In this document: positions 52,241-60,847 of the stretch, one piece after another
Position numbering within the stretch: the first letter of the stretch is position 1
How the letters are laid out: every line of letters starts with the position of its first letter
NCBI RefSeq assembly: GCF_001592965.1
Contig: NZ_LRPC01000032.1
Span: 1-64,000, forward strand
DNA: 64,000 nt
DNA from: Roseivirga spongicola
GTDB lineage: Bacteria; Bacteroidota; Bacteroidia; Cytophagales; Cyclobacteriaceae
Direction: 5' to 3'
Program-made: the position numbers and the translations under genes
Notes under the pieces: model-generated
The model's database searches: none
Told to the model about the DNA's origin: nothing
Seen by the model: the letters and a program-made list of their open reading frames with translations, nothing else

Positions 52241-55200
52241 ATGAAAATAGCAGAAGTATCGATAAAACGGCCGAGTTTGGTGATAGTGCTGCTGGCACTA
52301 CTTACCATCGGAGGTTTGTTCAGTTATAGTCAGCTGAGTTATGAGCTGATCCCGAAATTCGAGGTAAAAGTGGTTACAGTAGCCACAATTTATCCTGGAG
52401 CTTCTCCAGCAGAGGTTGAAAATACCGTTTCCCGAAAAATTGAAGATGCAGTTTCTTCTTTAGAGAATATCAAGAAGATTGAAACTAAGTCTTATGAGAG
52501 TCTATCGACAGTAATTATTGAGTTTAATAATGATGCTGACGTAGACTATGCCCTCAACGATGCCCAGCGTAAAATCAACGCTATTCGTTCAGATTTGCCC
52601 GAAGACATTGAAGAGCCATCTCTTTCGCAATTCTCTTTGTCAGATTTGCCTGTGGTAAGTATTGGTGTAACAGCCGATTTGTCTGAAAGTGAACTATACG
52701 ATCTGATCGATCAGAAAATTCAGCCAGATTTCTCCAGAATTCCTGGGGTGGCTCAGGTAAATATTGTTGGTGGTCAGGAGAGAGAAATCCGTGTAAACCT
52801 AGATCAGAATAAGTTAGAAGGTTATGGTTTAACTATTGCACAGGTTCAGCAGGTTATTTCAGCCTCAAACCTAGATTTTCCTACAGGTAACCTTAAGACT
52901 AGAGAAAACTCTACATTAATTCGTTTGTCAGGTAAAATTACTTCGGTAGACGAATTGAGAAGCTTAGTTATTTCCTCTAAAGGAGGCAAAAACATCCGTT
53001 TAACCGATGTGGCCGAAGTTCAGGATACTCAGAAAGAAACGGAGAAAATAGCTCGTATCAATAGGGAGAACACTATTCTATTGCAAATTCAGAAACAGAC
53101 AGACGCCAATGCGGTAACTGTAAGTGAATTGGTGCAAGAAGAAATGGCTTCAATAGAGGCTCAATATGCCGAACAAGGCGTAAAGCTCACCTTGGCCAAT
53201 GACACCTCAGTGTTTACACTAGAAGCAGCAGATTCGGTAATTCACGATTTATTCATAGCCATTGCTTTGGTGGCATTCGTAATGCTGTTCTTCCTACACA
53301 GCATCAGAAATGCCATTATCGTAACCGTAGCTATTCCTACTTCTCTCATTGCCACCTTCATAGGAATGATGATAGCAGGCTATAGCCTCAACCTCATGAG
53401 CTTATTGGCTCTATCGCTGGTGGTAGGTATTCTGGTAGATGATGCCATTGTGGTTATTGAAAATATTCACAGGCACATGGAAATGGGCAAAAACCGTGTC
53501 CGTGCGGCCTATGATGGAGCCAAAGAAATTGGCTTTACCGTAACGGCCATTACGCTTGTAATTGTAGTGGTGTTCTTGCCAATTGCCATGAGTACAGGTT
53601 TGGTAGCAAATATTATTGCGCAGTTCTGTGTAACGGTAATCATTGCCACCATGCTATCTCTTTTGGTTTCGTTTACCGTTGTGCCTTGGTTGTTCTCTAG
53701 ATTCGGTAAGCTTGAGTTAATCAGCAGTAAATCAATTCTAGGTAGAGTAATTTATAAGTTCGAAGAAGGTTTGACTTGGTTTACCAATGAAATTACTGCC
53801 ATTCTAAAGTGGTCATTGAGCCATAAAATACTCACGTTGCTAGTGGCAGTGGTGCTTTTTATTAGCTCCTTCGCTTTGGTAGGCCTAGGGTTTATCGGAA
53901 CCGATTTCTTCCCAGGAACTGATAAAGGAGAGTTTTTGGTACAGTTAGAGATTAACAAAGATGCTTCTATAGAAGAAACAAACTTCTTAACTCAAAAGGC
54001 CGAAGCTTATATTGAGTCTTTACCTGAGGTTGAGAGAATAATTACCACGGTAGGGCAGGCTAGTGGAGGAATGGGCTCTGCTCAAGCCACCAGTTACAAG
54101 TCTGAAATCAATGTAACCTTGGTAGATAAATCTTTGAGGGAAGATAAAACCGAAATCTATGCGGCTAAGCTCAAGCGAAAGCTAGAGCAAGAACTGGTAG
54201 ATGCTAAAGTGAAAACTATTCCGGTTGGTTTAATTGGTGCAGAAGAAGCTCCGCTTGAAATGAATATCACTGCCAGTACCTTCGAAGAAGCTTTGGCATA
54301 CGCACAAACTGCCGAAGAGGTATTGAGAACCATTGATGGTGCTACCGAAATTGAGTTAAGTATAGAAGAGGGAAACCCTGAAATTTCAGTTACGGTAGAC
54401 AGGGATAGAATGGCCATGCTGGGCTTAAATGTGGCCACTGTAGGTCAAGCCTTGAGAACAGCCTTTAGTGGAAACGATGATAACAAATACAGAACCGGTA
54501 ACTACGAATACGATATCAACATCATTTTAGACGAAGCTTACAGAACGAGTATTGAAGATGTTCAAAACATCAATTTCATCAATGCCGAAGGGCAGAAAAT
54601 AAAGCTTTCTCAATTTGCCGATATCAACTATGGTTCAGGACCATCTCTCTTAGAGCGTTACAATAGAGCTCCTTCAGTGTCGGTTAAAGCACAAACTGTT
54701 GGTAAACCAACAGGAACAGTAGCGGCAGAGTGGGAAGCTAAGCTGGCAGAAGTAGAAATGCCCAAAGGTGTAGACTGGGCATGGGGAGGAGACATGGAAA
54801 ATCAAAGCGATGGATTCGGTACGCTTGGAATTGCCCTATTAGCCGCCATTATGTTGGTTTACATGATTATGGTGGTGCTTTATGATGATTTCGTGAAACC
54901 TTTCATCGTATTGTTCTCTATTCCGCTTTCGTTCATTGGTGCGCTTTGGGCTTTGGCGCTTACTAACCAAAGTTTGAACATCTTTACCATTCTCGGGTTG
55001 ATCATGCTTATTGGTCTGGTTGCTAAAAACGCAATTCTCTTAGTAGACTTTGCCAACCAAAGAATGAGAGAAGGTGAGAAAATTAGAGAGGCACTTATAC
55101 AGGCTAACCATGCCCGTTTAAGACCAATTTTAATGACAACCATTGCTATGGTTATTGGTATGTTGCCAATTGCTTTAGCTTCTGGTGCTGCCGCTGAAAT

Positions 55201-55384
55201 GAATAATGGCTTGGCCATTGTAATTATTGGTGGGTTGCTTTCGTCACTATTCCTTACTTTGGTAATTGTTCCTGTAGTTTATATGATGGTTGTTCGATTA
55301 GAAGAGCGATTCACTAAACATAAGGACTCAAACTACGGTGAGCTAATGGTGGCAGATTATGAGCCACTAAACCATGAAGAATAA
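52241..55384 (+). CDS. HAE1-type RND multidrug efflux permease
   Basis: A 1047-aa proton-driven inner-membrane pump. Unlike the permease at 173 it has the full AcrB-type proton relay: VDDAIVVIENIHRHMEMG (both Asp) in TM4 and GLVAKNAILLVDFANQR (Lys) in TM10. Two periplasmic porter loops follow TM1 and TM7; the first begins with FSYSQLSYELIPKFEV. Last structural gene of the tolC-adaptor-pump operon. It likely exports hydrophobic drugs, dyes or solvents; the actual substrate cannot be read from sequence. Confidence 0.96.
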   Translation: MKIAEVSIKRPSLVIVLLALLTIGGLFSYSQLSYELIPKFEVKVVTVATIYPGASPAEVENTVSRKIEDAVSSLENIKKIETKSYESLSTVIIEFNNDADVDYALNDAQRKINAIRSDLPEDIEEPSLSQFSLSDLPVVSIGVTADLSESELYDLIDQKIQPDFSRIPGVAQVNIVGGQEREIRVNLDQNKLEGYGLTIAQVQQVISASNLDFPTGNLKTRENSTLIRLSGKITSVDELRSLVISSKGGKNIRLTDVAEVQDTQKETEKIARINRENTILLQIQKQTDANAVTVSELVQEEMASIEAQYAEQGVKLTLANDTSVFTLEAADSVIHDLFIAIALVAFVMLFFLHSIRNAIIVTVAIPTSLIATFIGMMIAGYSLNLMSLLALSLVVGILVDDAIVVIENIHRHMEMGKNRVRAAYDGAKEIGFTVTAITLVIVVVFLPIAMSTGLVANIIAQFCVTVIIATMLSLLVSFTVVPWLFSRFGKLELISSKSILGRVIYKFEEGLTWFTNEITAILKWSLSHKILTLLVAVVLFISSFALVGLGFIGTDFFPGTDKGEFLVQLEINKDASIEETNFLTQKAEAYIESLPEVERIITTVGQASGGMGSAQATSYKSEINVTLVDKSLREDKTEIYAAKLKRKLEQELVDAKVKTIPVGLIGAEEAPLEMNITASTFEEALAYAQTAEEVLRTIDGATEIELSIEEGNPEISVTVDRDRMAMLGLNVATVGQALRTAFSGNDDNKYRTGNYEYDINIILDEAYRTSIEDVQNINFINAEGQKIKLSQFADINYGSGPSLLERYNRAPSVSVKAQTVGKPTGTVAAEWEAKLAEVEMPKGVDWAWGGDMENQSDGFGTLGIALLAAIMLVYMIMVVLYDDFVKPFIVLFSIPLSFIGALWALALTNQSLNIFTILGLIMLIGLVAKNAILLVDFANQRMREGEKIREALIQANHARLRPILMTTIAMVIGMLPIALASGAAAEMNNGLAIVIIGGLLSSLFLTLVIVPVVYMMVVRLEERFTKHKDSNYGELMVADYEPLNHEE

Positions 55385-55462
55385 CTTGAGTTTTATTTAT
55401 AGATAAAGAATGAAGCTGGCTGCTTTGTGGTAGCCACTTCCTTCTTTCTTTTGAAAACACAT

Positions 55463-56065
55463 ATGGAAAAGGATCAAAAATTTATTGAAAAGGCCGCAAA
55501 TATATTCATTGAGAATGGTGCTAAAACGGTTACTATGGACGATTTAGCCAGAGAGTTTGGTGTTTCAAAAAAGACCCTTTACCTCATATACAAAAACAAA
55601 GAAGAACTGCTCGAAGATGTGGTTCTTTACCTGATCAGTAAAACACTTCAGACACTGAAAGACCTTGATGAGCGAATAGATAATGCCATTATAAGGATGT
55701 TTTCTAGAGATGAGGAAATGGAACGACTTTCTCAAACCAACAACTCTATATTGTTGAGGCAACTCATTAAGTATTACCCCGACTTATTTGCTCGACACAT
55801 GTTGGTGTTTTCGGAAAAATTCTCTCAAATAATGATTCATAATATTGAAAGAGGAAGAGCGCAAGGCTATTATAAAACCGATTTCGATGAGAAGATGTAT
55901 GCTAAACTCTTCTTCCAGTTAATGATGTCTTACGAGAACTCCCCTTACATTCATACTAGCACCATGACCAAGCTGGAGTACCATCAAGAAGTCCTCAAAT
56001 TCTACATGAACGCTATTACCACAGAAAAAGGTAGAAATTTCATGGCGGAGAATGAGTTGCTGTAG
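55463..56065 (+). CDS. TetR/AcrR-family regulator
   Basis: A 200-aa repressor-type protein starting at ATG 55463 (the upstream in-frame start adds 12 residues with no family likeness). The N-terminal helix-turn-helix is clear: KAANIFIENGAKTVTMDDLAREFGVSKKTLYLIYKNKEELL (first 45 residues, helix-turn-helix near 25-45). The C-terminal ligand domain is unrelated in detail. It lies 78 bp after the pump gene on the same strand, an unusual downstream position, and probably controls the efflux operon. Confidence 0.9.
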   Translation: MEKDQKFIEKAANIFIENGAKTVTMDDLAREFGVSKKTLYLIYKNKEELLEDVVLYLISKTLQTLKDLDERIDNAIIRMFSRDEEMERLSQTNNSILLRQLIKYYPDLFARHMLVFSEKFSQIMIHNIERGRAQGYYKTDFDEKMYAKLFFQLMMSYENSPYIHTSTMTKLEYHQEVLKFYMNAITTEKGRNFMAENELL

Positions 56066-56121
56066 GTATTTAGAATTCTGGCTCATTTTATTGCCGCCTT
56101 TCTTCCTAATATCTAATCATA

Positions 56122-56193
56122 CCAACCTCCAAACCTCCCAACCTCTTAACTTCCCAACTTCTAAACTTCCCAACCTCCAAACCTCTTAACTTC
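56122..56193. repeat. 8-bp tandem array, nine units
   Basis: Nine consecutive units of consensus YNAACYTC in perfect 8-bp register (CCAACCTC, CAAACCTC, CCAACCTC, TTAACTTC, CCAACTTC, TAAACTTC, CCAACCTC, CAAACCTC, TTAACTTC). No G occurs on this strand. It lies 51 bp upstream of the tricorn-type gene. Confidence 0.9.
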
Positions 56194-56243
56194 CTTCCTC
56201 CTTAAGTTCTCTTTTCATAGATTGTGACTTTAAAACTCAATCA

Positions 56244-59200
56244 ATGAAGAAACTTTACACGCTATTGTTACTACTGCTGTGTCTGGGAGTTCAGGCGCAG
56301 GAAAATCCTAAATGGATTCGTTACCAGTCAATTTCTCCAAACGGGCAACAAATAGCCTTTACCTACAAAGGCGACTTATATGTTGTGCCAACTAATGGCG
56401 GAGAAGCTAAGCAAATTACATTTCATGAGGCGCATGATTACATGCCAGTATGGAGCAAAGATGGTCAGCAAATTGCCTTTGCTTCAGATCGTTATGGTAA
56501 TTTCGATGTATACGTAATGGATGCACAAGGTGGCGCAGCCACGAGGTTAACCTACCACTCTGCAGATGAAAGCCCATTCACTTTCTCACACGATAATGGT
56601 TCAATCATTTTTGGAGCTCAGAGAATGGATACTAAAGAACATCGTCAGTATCCAACAGGTTCGCAACCAGAGCTTTATTCGGTGTCTGTTAATGGTGGAA
56701 GGGTAGATCAGATTTTCACTATACCAGCAGAATATCTTCAAGTGAGCAAGGATGGTAATACCATGGTTTACCACGATAAAAAAGGTGGTGAAAATGAGTG
56801 GAGAAAGCATCATGTTTCTGCCATCACTAGAGACTTATGGATTTATAATAAAGAGACGGATACCCATAAAATGCTCACTACCAGAGCTGGTGAGGATAGA
56901 CAGCCTATTTTCTCTTCCGATGAGCAATCTGTTTATTACTTGAGCGAAGAAAGCGGCACTTTCAATGTGCATAAAATGAGCCTTTCAAACCCTTCGCAAT
57001 CGCAGCAATTGACTTCGTTTGATCTTCACCCTGTTCGTTTTTTAAGCTTTGGTGGAGGTACTCTAGCTTTCGGATACGATGGAGAGTTGTATACAATGCG
57101 TGAAGGTGGCCAAGCTCAAAAGGTTAACGTTACCATCAGAACTCAGGAGAAAAGTAATGCCGACCAGTTCATAAGTATTAATGGTGGAGTGCGCGAAATG
57201 GCTATTTCGCCCAACGGTAAAGAAATTGCCTTTGTGGCAAGGGGAGAAGTGTTTGTAACTTCAGTAGATGGTTCACTAACCAAAAGAATAACTAATACGC
57301 CAGAAGCTGAGCAATTTGTGACTTTCAGCCCTGACGGAAAATCAGTGGTTTATGCTGCTGAGCGCGATGGCAAATGGAGCATTTTCAAGTCTACAAGACA
57401 GAGAGAAGCTCAAGAGCCATTCTTCTTTGCTTCAACTTTATTGAAAGAAGAGCCAATGTTCTCAGTAGATGTAGATGCATACTTGCCAAACTTTTCACCC
57501 GATGGTAAAAAACTAGCCTACATTAAAGGTAGAAGAAATTTAGTGGTAAGAGATGTAGCATCGGGTAACGAGGTGAGTCTTTTAACCGAAGATGACTTGT
57601 TCCACATGAGAGATGGCGATAAGTATTTTACATGGAGTCCAGATAGCAAGTGGCTTTTAGTAGACTGGAGCAAATTGCTCAACAACAGTGAGGTTTTACT
57701 AATGGCTGCCGATGGTTCCAAAAGAGTTAACCTGACAGAAAGCGGTTATTATGATTCATCTCCAAAATGGGTGAACGAAGGCAAACAAATGATCTGGTTC
57801 AGTAATCGCGATGGTCTCAAGAGTTTGGCAACGAGTGGAAGCAGTCAGAGCGATGTCTATTCAATGTTCTTCACTCAAGAAGCTTATGATAAGTTCAACA
57901 TGAGCAAAGAAGATTATGAGTTGATGCAGGAGATTGAAAAAGAAACCAAGAAAGACGAGCCTAAAGAGGAAGAAGACGATAAGAAGAAAAAGAAAGACGA
58001 GCCGAAAAAAGAAGAAAGCAAAGACCTGAAATTCGATTGGGATGGAATGAAAGAGCGCAAAGAACGCCTAACTATCCACTCGTCTTCTCTTGGCGATGCA
58101 GTGCTTTCTAAAGATGGCGAGAAGCTCTATTACTTGGCCAGGTTTGAGGGCGGTCAGAACTTATGGTCTACTAACTTAAGAACGCGAGAAACTAAGCAAG
58201 CCATCCGTTTAAATACTGGCTATGGCTCAATGGTGTGGGATAAGGATATGAAAAACCTATATCTCTTAAGTGGAGGTAGAATATCTAAGATAGACCCAGA
58301 AAGTGGCAAACAAGAAGGCATTTCTATCCGTGGAGAAATGACATACGATGCGGTAGCAGAGCGAGCTTACATGTTCGATCACGTATGGATCAGAACTAAA
58401 AACATATTCTACGAGCCAACCTTCCACGGGGTAGATTGGGAGTTAATGAGAAAAGAATACGAGAAGTACTTACCATCGATTGGTAATGGTTATGAGTTCT
58501 CAGAAATGCTTTCAGAAATGTTAGGTGAATTGAATGTATCTCACTCCGGTTCGCGTTATAGTACCAGTATTTCTAATGCCGATGCTACAGCTTCTTTGGG
58601 CGTATTCTTCGATTATAATCATAAAGGAAACGGATTGTTAATTACTGAAGTAATTGAAGGCGGACCGTTAGATAAGGCCAAGTTCAATGTTGAGGCAGGG
58701 ATGATCATTCAGAAAATTGATGGAGAAACTATTTCTCCCGACCGCGATTATGCTACCTACCTTAACCGAAAAGCCAATCAGTTTACATTATTAGAAATTA
58801 CTGATGCTAAGGGAGGAAACAAACAAGAAATCACTGTAAAGCCAATTTCATTAGGAGCAGAGCGAGGCCTGCTTTATGATAGGTTTGTTAGAATTAATGA
58901 GGCAGAGGTAAAAGAAAAGTCTAATGGGACTTTAGGTTATGTTCATATTCCTGGAATGAGTGATGGCCCTTATCGCGATATCTTTGAAGATATGATGGGT
59001 AAGTATTACGAAGCTAAAGGAGTGATTGTAGATACCCGTTTTAATGGTGGTGGAGATTTAGTAGCAGATTTGGCTATGTTCTTTACTGGCGAGCCATTCC
59101 TTACTTACGCTACAGCAGCCAAAGTAGTAGGAGGGGAGCCAACTTCACGCTGGACCAAACCAACTTTGGCCATGTTCAATGAGTCGAACTATAGTGATGG

Positions 59201-59480
59201 TCATTGCTTTGCTCAAGGTTATACCGACTTAGAAATTGGAACTACCGTAGGGATGCCAACCCCAGGTACTTGTTCTTTTGCCGGCTGGGAAGGTCTGCAA
59301 GGCGGTGGTTCTTGGGGGGTTGTTCCTGTAAGCGCTAAAGACAAAGCTGGTCGCTGGATGGAAAACCTAGAAACCAAGCCAGATATTCAAATCAAAAATA
59401 TGCCAGGCCTAATTAACAACGGTAGAGATGAGCAGTTAGAGAAGGCCATTGAAGCGTTGATGAATGAGGTGGGCAACTAG
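56244..59480 (+). CDS. Tricorn-type S41 peptidase, exported
   Basis: A 1078-aa protease with a signal peptide (to about 18, LCLGVQA-QENPK). It has two N-terminal beta-propellers (about 20-290 and 310-540; repeats such as MPVWSKDGQQIAFASDR), a charged Lys/Glu-rich linker at about 570-600, a C1 domain with LNVSHSG (equivalent to tricorn Ser745-His746), a PDZ domain (about 780-860), and a C2 domain with VDTRFNGGGD and NYSDG carrying the nucleophile region. It presumably degrades peptides in the periplasm or on the surface. Monocistronic. Confidence 0.92.
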   Translation: MKKLYTLLLLLLCLGVQAQENPKWIRYQSISPNGQQIAFTYKGDLYVVPTNGGEAKQITFHEAHDYMPVWSKDGQQIAFASDRYGNFDVYVMDAQGGAATRLTYHSADESPFTFSHDNGSIIFGAQRMDTKEHRQYPTGSQPELYSVSVNGGRVDQIFTIPAEYLQVSKDGNTMVYHDKKGGENEWRKHHVSAITRDLWIYNKETDTHKMLTTRAGEDRQPIFSSDEQSVYYLSEESGTFNVHKMSLSNPSQSQQLTSFDLHPVRFLSFGGGTLAFGYDGELYTMREGGQAQKVNVTIRTQEKSNADQFISINGGVREMAISPNGKEIAFVARGEVFVTSVDGSLTKRITNTPEAEQFVTFSPDGKSVVYAAERDGKWSIFKSTRQREAQEPFFFASTLLKEEPMFSVDVDAYLPNFSPDGKKLAYIKGRRNLVVRDVASGNEVSLLTEDDLFHMRDGDKYFTWSPDSKWLLVDWSKLLNNSEVLLMAADGSKRVNLTESGYYDSSPKWVNEGKQMIWFSNRDGLKSLATSGSSQSDVYSMFFTQEAYDKFNMSKEDYELMQEIEKETKKDEPKEEEDDKKKKKDEPKKEESKDLKFDWDGMKERKERLTIHSSSLGDAVLSKDGEKLYYLARFEGGQNLWSTNLRTRETKQAIRLNTGYGSMVWDKDMKNLYLLSGGRISKIDPESGKQEGISIRGEMTYDAVAERAYMFDHVWIRTKNIFYEPTFHGVDWELMRKEYEKYLPSIGNGYEFSEMLSEMLGELNVSHSGSRYSTSISNADATASLGVFFDYNHKGNGLLITEVIEGGPLDKAKFNVEAGMIIQKIDGETISPDRDYATYLNRKANQFTLLEITDAKGGNKQEITVKPISLGAERGLLYDRFVRINEAEVKEKSNGTLGYVHIPGMSDGPYRDIFEDMMGKYYEAKGVIVDTRFNGGGDLVADLAMFFTGEPFLTYATAAKVVGGEPTSRWTKPTLAMFNESNYSDGHCFAQGYTDLEIGTTVGMPTPGTCSFAGWEGLQGGGSWGVVPVSAKDKAGRWMENLETKPDIQIKNMPGLINNGRDEQLEKAIEALMNEVGN

Positions 59481-59505
59481 TTAGACCTACTGAATTAAAT
59501 ATTTG

Positions 59506-59538
59506 AACGAGGTTTCCGAGTACGGTTACCTCGTTTTT
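59506..59538 (+). terminator. Intrinsic terminator of the tricorn gene
   Basis: AACGAGGT (59506-59513) and ACCTCGTT (59528-59535) form an 8-bp stem followed by T residues. It also separates the convergent hydroxylase gene. Confidence 0.75.
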
Positions 59539-59540
59539 CA

Positions 59541-60248
59541 TTAGATAATAAGCGAGTATTTCTTCATAATCTGCTGAGCTGTTTTGATTGACGTTTCAGT
59601 TCCTTGTTGCATCAAGTGTTGAACTATTTCCTTTTTTACCTCGGTAGGATAGGAGTCCATTGGGTCGGGTGCTTGTTCTCCTCGCTCAATGATTCGCTCT
59701 TTTAGGAATAATTCCTTTAGCCACTCGTTCACCTTCATGTCAATAACCAAATGTAGTCTGTCAATATCACCATGGTTATACACGCTATGAATCTGATTGA
59801 AGTCAGCAAACCAACATTCACCTTCTTTCATTTCTAGCTTTTCTCCTGCCACTATAAATTCAATATCAGGATTGGTCTGAATCGGGATGTGAAGTCTAAC
59901 AAAACCGTCAAAAAAGTTAAGACCTTCATCAGAATGAGGCTTTATACCTGACCCTGGAGTAAGCTTAAGTACTCTTACTGAAGTTTTTTCACACGGAAAG
60001 AATTTAAGTAGTTTGTTGGTTTCAGGTAGTTTTTCGAAGAGATCTGTATCAATGAAATTATCGCTTTCGTTGTTCCCCGCAAATAGATCATAAAGTGCGG
60101 CCTCTGGTTTTCTCAAAGCAAAGCCGCTCCACTCACCGTCATAAAAGCCAGTGTTGAAGTGTTTCTGATACTCAATTGCCAATGCATTGTATTCCTCCAA
60201 AAGAGGTTTATGCTTAAAGCTAAAGCAAAATCGATGACTGGTTTTCAT
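59541..60248 (-). CDS. Aspartyl/asparaginyl beta-hydroxylase-like dioxygenase
   Basis: A 235-aa cupin-type Fe(II)/2-oxoglutarate dioxygenase of the AspH family, lacking a signal peptide. Iron and cosubstrate residues line up: H105 and D107 in GIKPHSDEG, R118 in FVRLHIPIQ, H154 in FADFNQIHSVYNHG, and R164 in DRLHLVID. The family hydroxylates Asp/Asn side chains in proteins or peptides. The C-terminal 60 residues are an extension of unknown role. Third gene of a minus-strand operon behind the TPR-methyltransferase and another dioxygenase (6-bp gap). Confidence 0.88.
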   Translation of the reverse strand: MKTSHRFCFSFKHKPLLEEYNALAIEYQKHFNTGFYDGEWSGFALRKPEAALYDLFAGNNESDNFIDTDLFEKLPETNKLLKFFPCEKTSVRVLKLTPGSGIKPHSDEGLNFFDGFVRLHIPIQTNPDIEFIVAGEKLEMKEGECWFADFNQIHSVYNHGDIDRLHLVIDMKVNEWLKELFLKERIIERGEQAPDPMDSYPTEVKKEIVQHLMQQGTETSIKTAQQIMKKYSLII

Positions 60249-60254
60249 GAGCTG

Positions 60255-60845
60255 TTATTTGAAATGAGGTCCTGTTATCCATGCTACCAAAGACTTTCTG
60301 GATCCTGAGGTGATTGGTGTGACCCTATGTTGAATAAACGAAGGGAAGATTACCACGGTACCCAGACTTTTTGGAGCGTTTATTTCATTGGTGTTTATTT
60401 TGAACTGCAAATCTCCACCCTCATATGATGAAGGCTCAGACAATTGAACACTCAAACTAAGCTTTCGTGTAGAAGCTTGGCCATTACTGAAGTCTGTGTG
60501 CCAATCAAAGAAGTCATTCGAATCGTATTGGGCTATTTGCAGTGGCTCATATATGCCTGATAAATCAAAGGCATATCGTTGCTGATTAACTTGAATGGCT
60601 AATTGAGCAAGCTTATGAATAATAGGAGCATATTCAGCGTCATTGGGCTCTAAAAAGGTCACAGTGGATTTCCTTAAATCAGGCATGTCTAATCCCTCAT
60701 CGGCCACTTGAGCAGCGGACTTTGTTCTTGTGTCATATGCTTTAAGGATTAGTGCTACTTCATCTTTCGTGAAATAGTTTTCTACCCAACAAGCGTCCAT
60801 GAACTGACTTAGCTGCGGTGGATTAAAAGGGAGTTTACCGCTCAT
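60255..60845 (-). CDS. Prolyl-4-hydroxylase-like 2OG-Fe(II) oxygenase
   Basis: A 196-aa double-stranded beta-helix oxygenase of PKHD/P4H type. Iron ligands are H116, D118 (DFFDWHTDFSNG) and H173 (FIQHRVTPI), and R183 (SGSRKSLVAW) binds 2-oxoglutarate. Conserved SSYEGGDLQF lies between them. No signal peptide, so it acts in the cytoplasm, probably on a protein or peptide side chain. It starts 2 bp after the upstream methyltransferase, consistent with one transcript and a shared substrate. Confidence 0.88.
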   Translation of the reverse strand: MSGKLPFNPPQLSQFMDACWVENYFTKDEVALILKAYDTRTKSAAQVADEGLDMPDLRKSTVTFLEPNDAEYAPIIHKLAQLAIQVNQQRYAFDLSGIYEPLQIAQYDSNDFFDWHTDFSNGQASTRKLSLSVQLSEPSSYEGGDLQFKINTNEINAPKSLGTVVIFPSFIQHRVTPITSGSRKSLVAWITGPHFK

Positions 60846-60847
60846 GA

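Noticed and set aside
56122-56193. CRISPR array
   Set aside because: Units are 8 bp and contiguous without spacers, and no cas gene is present.
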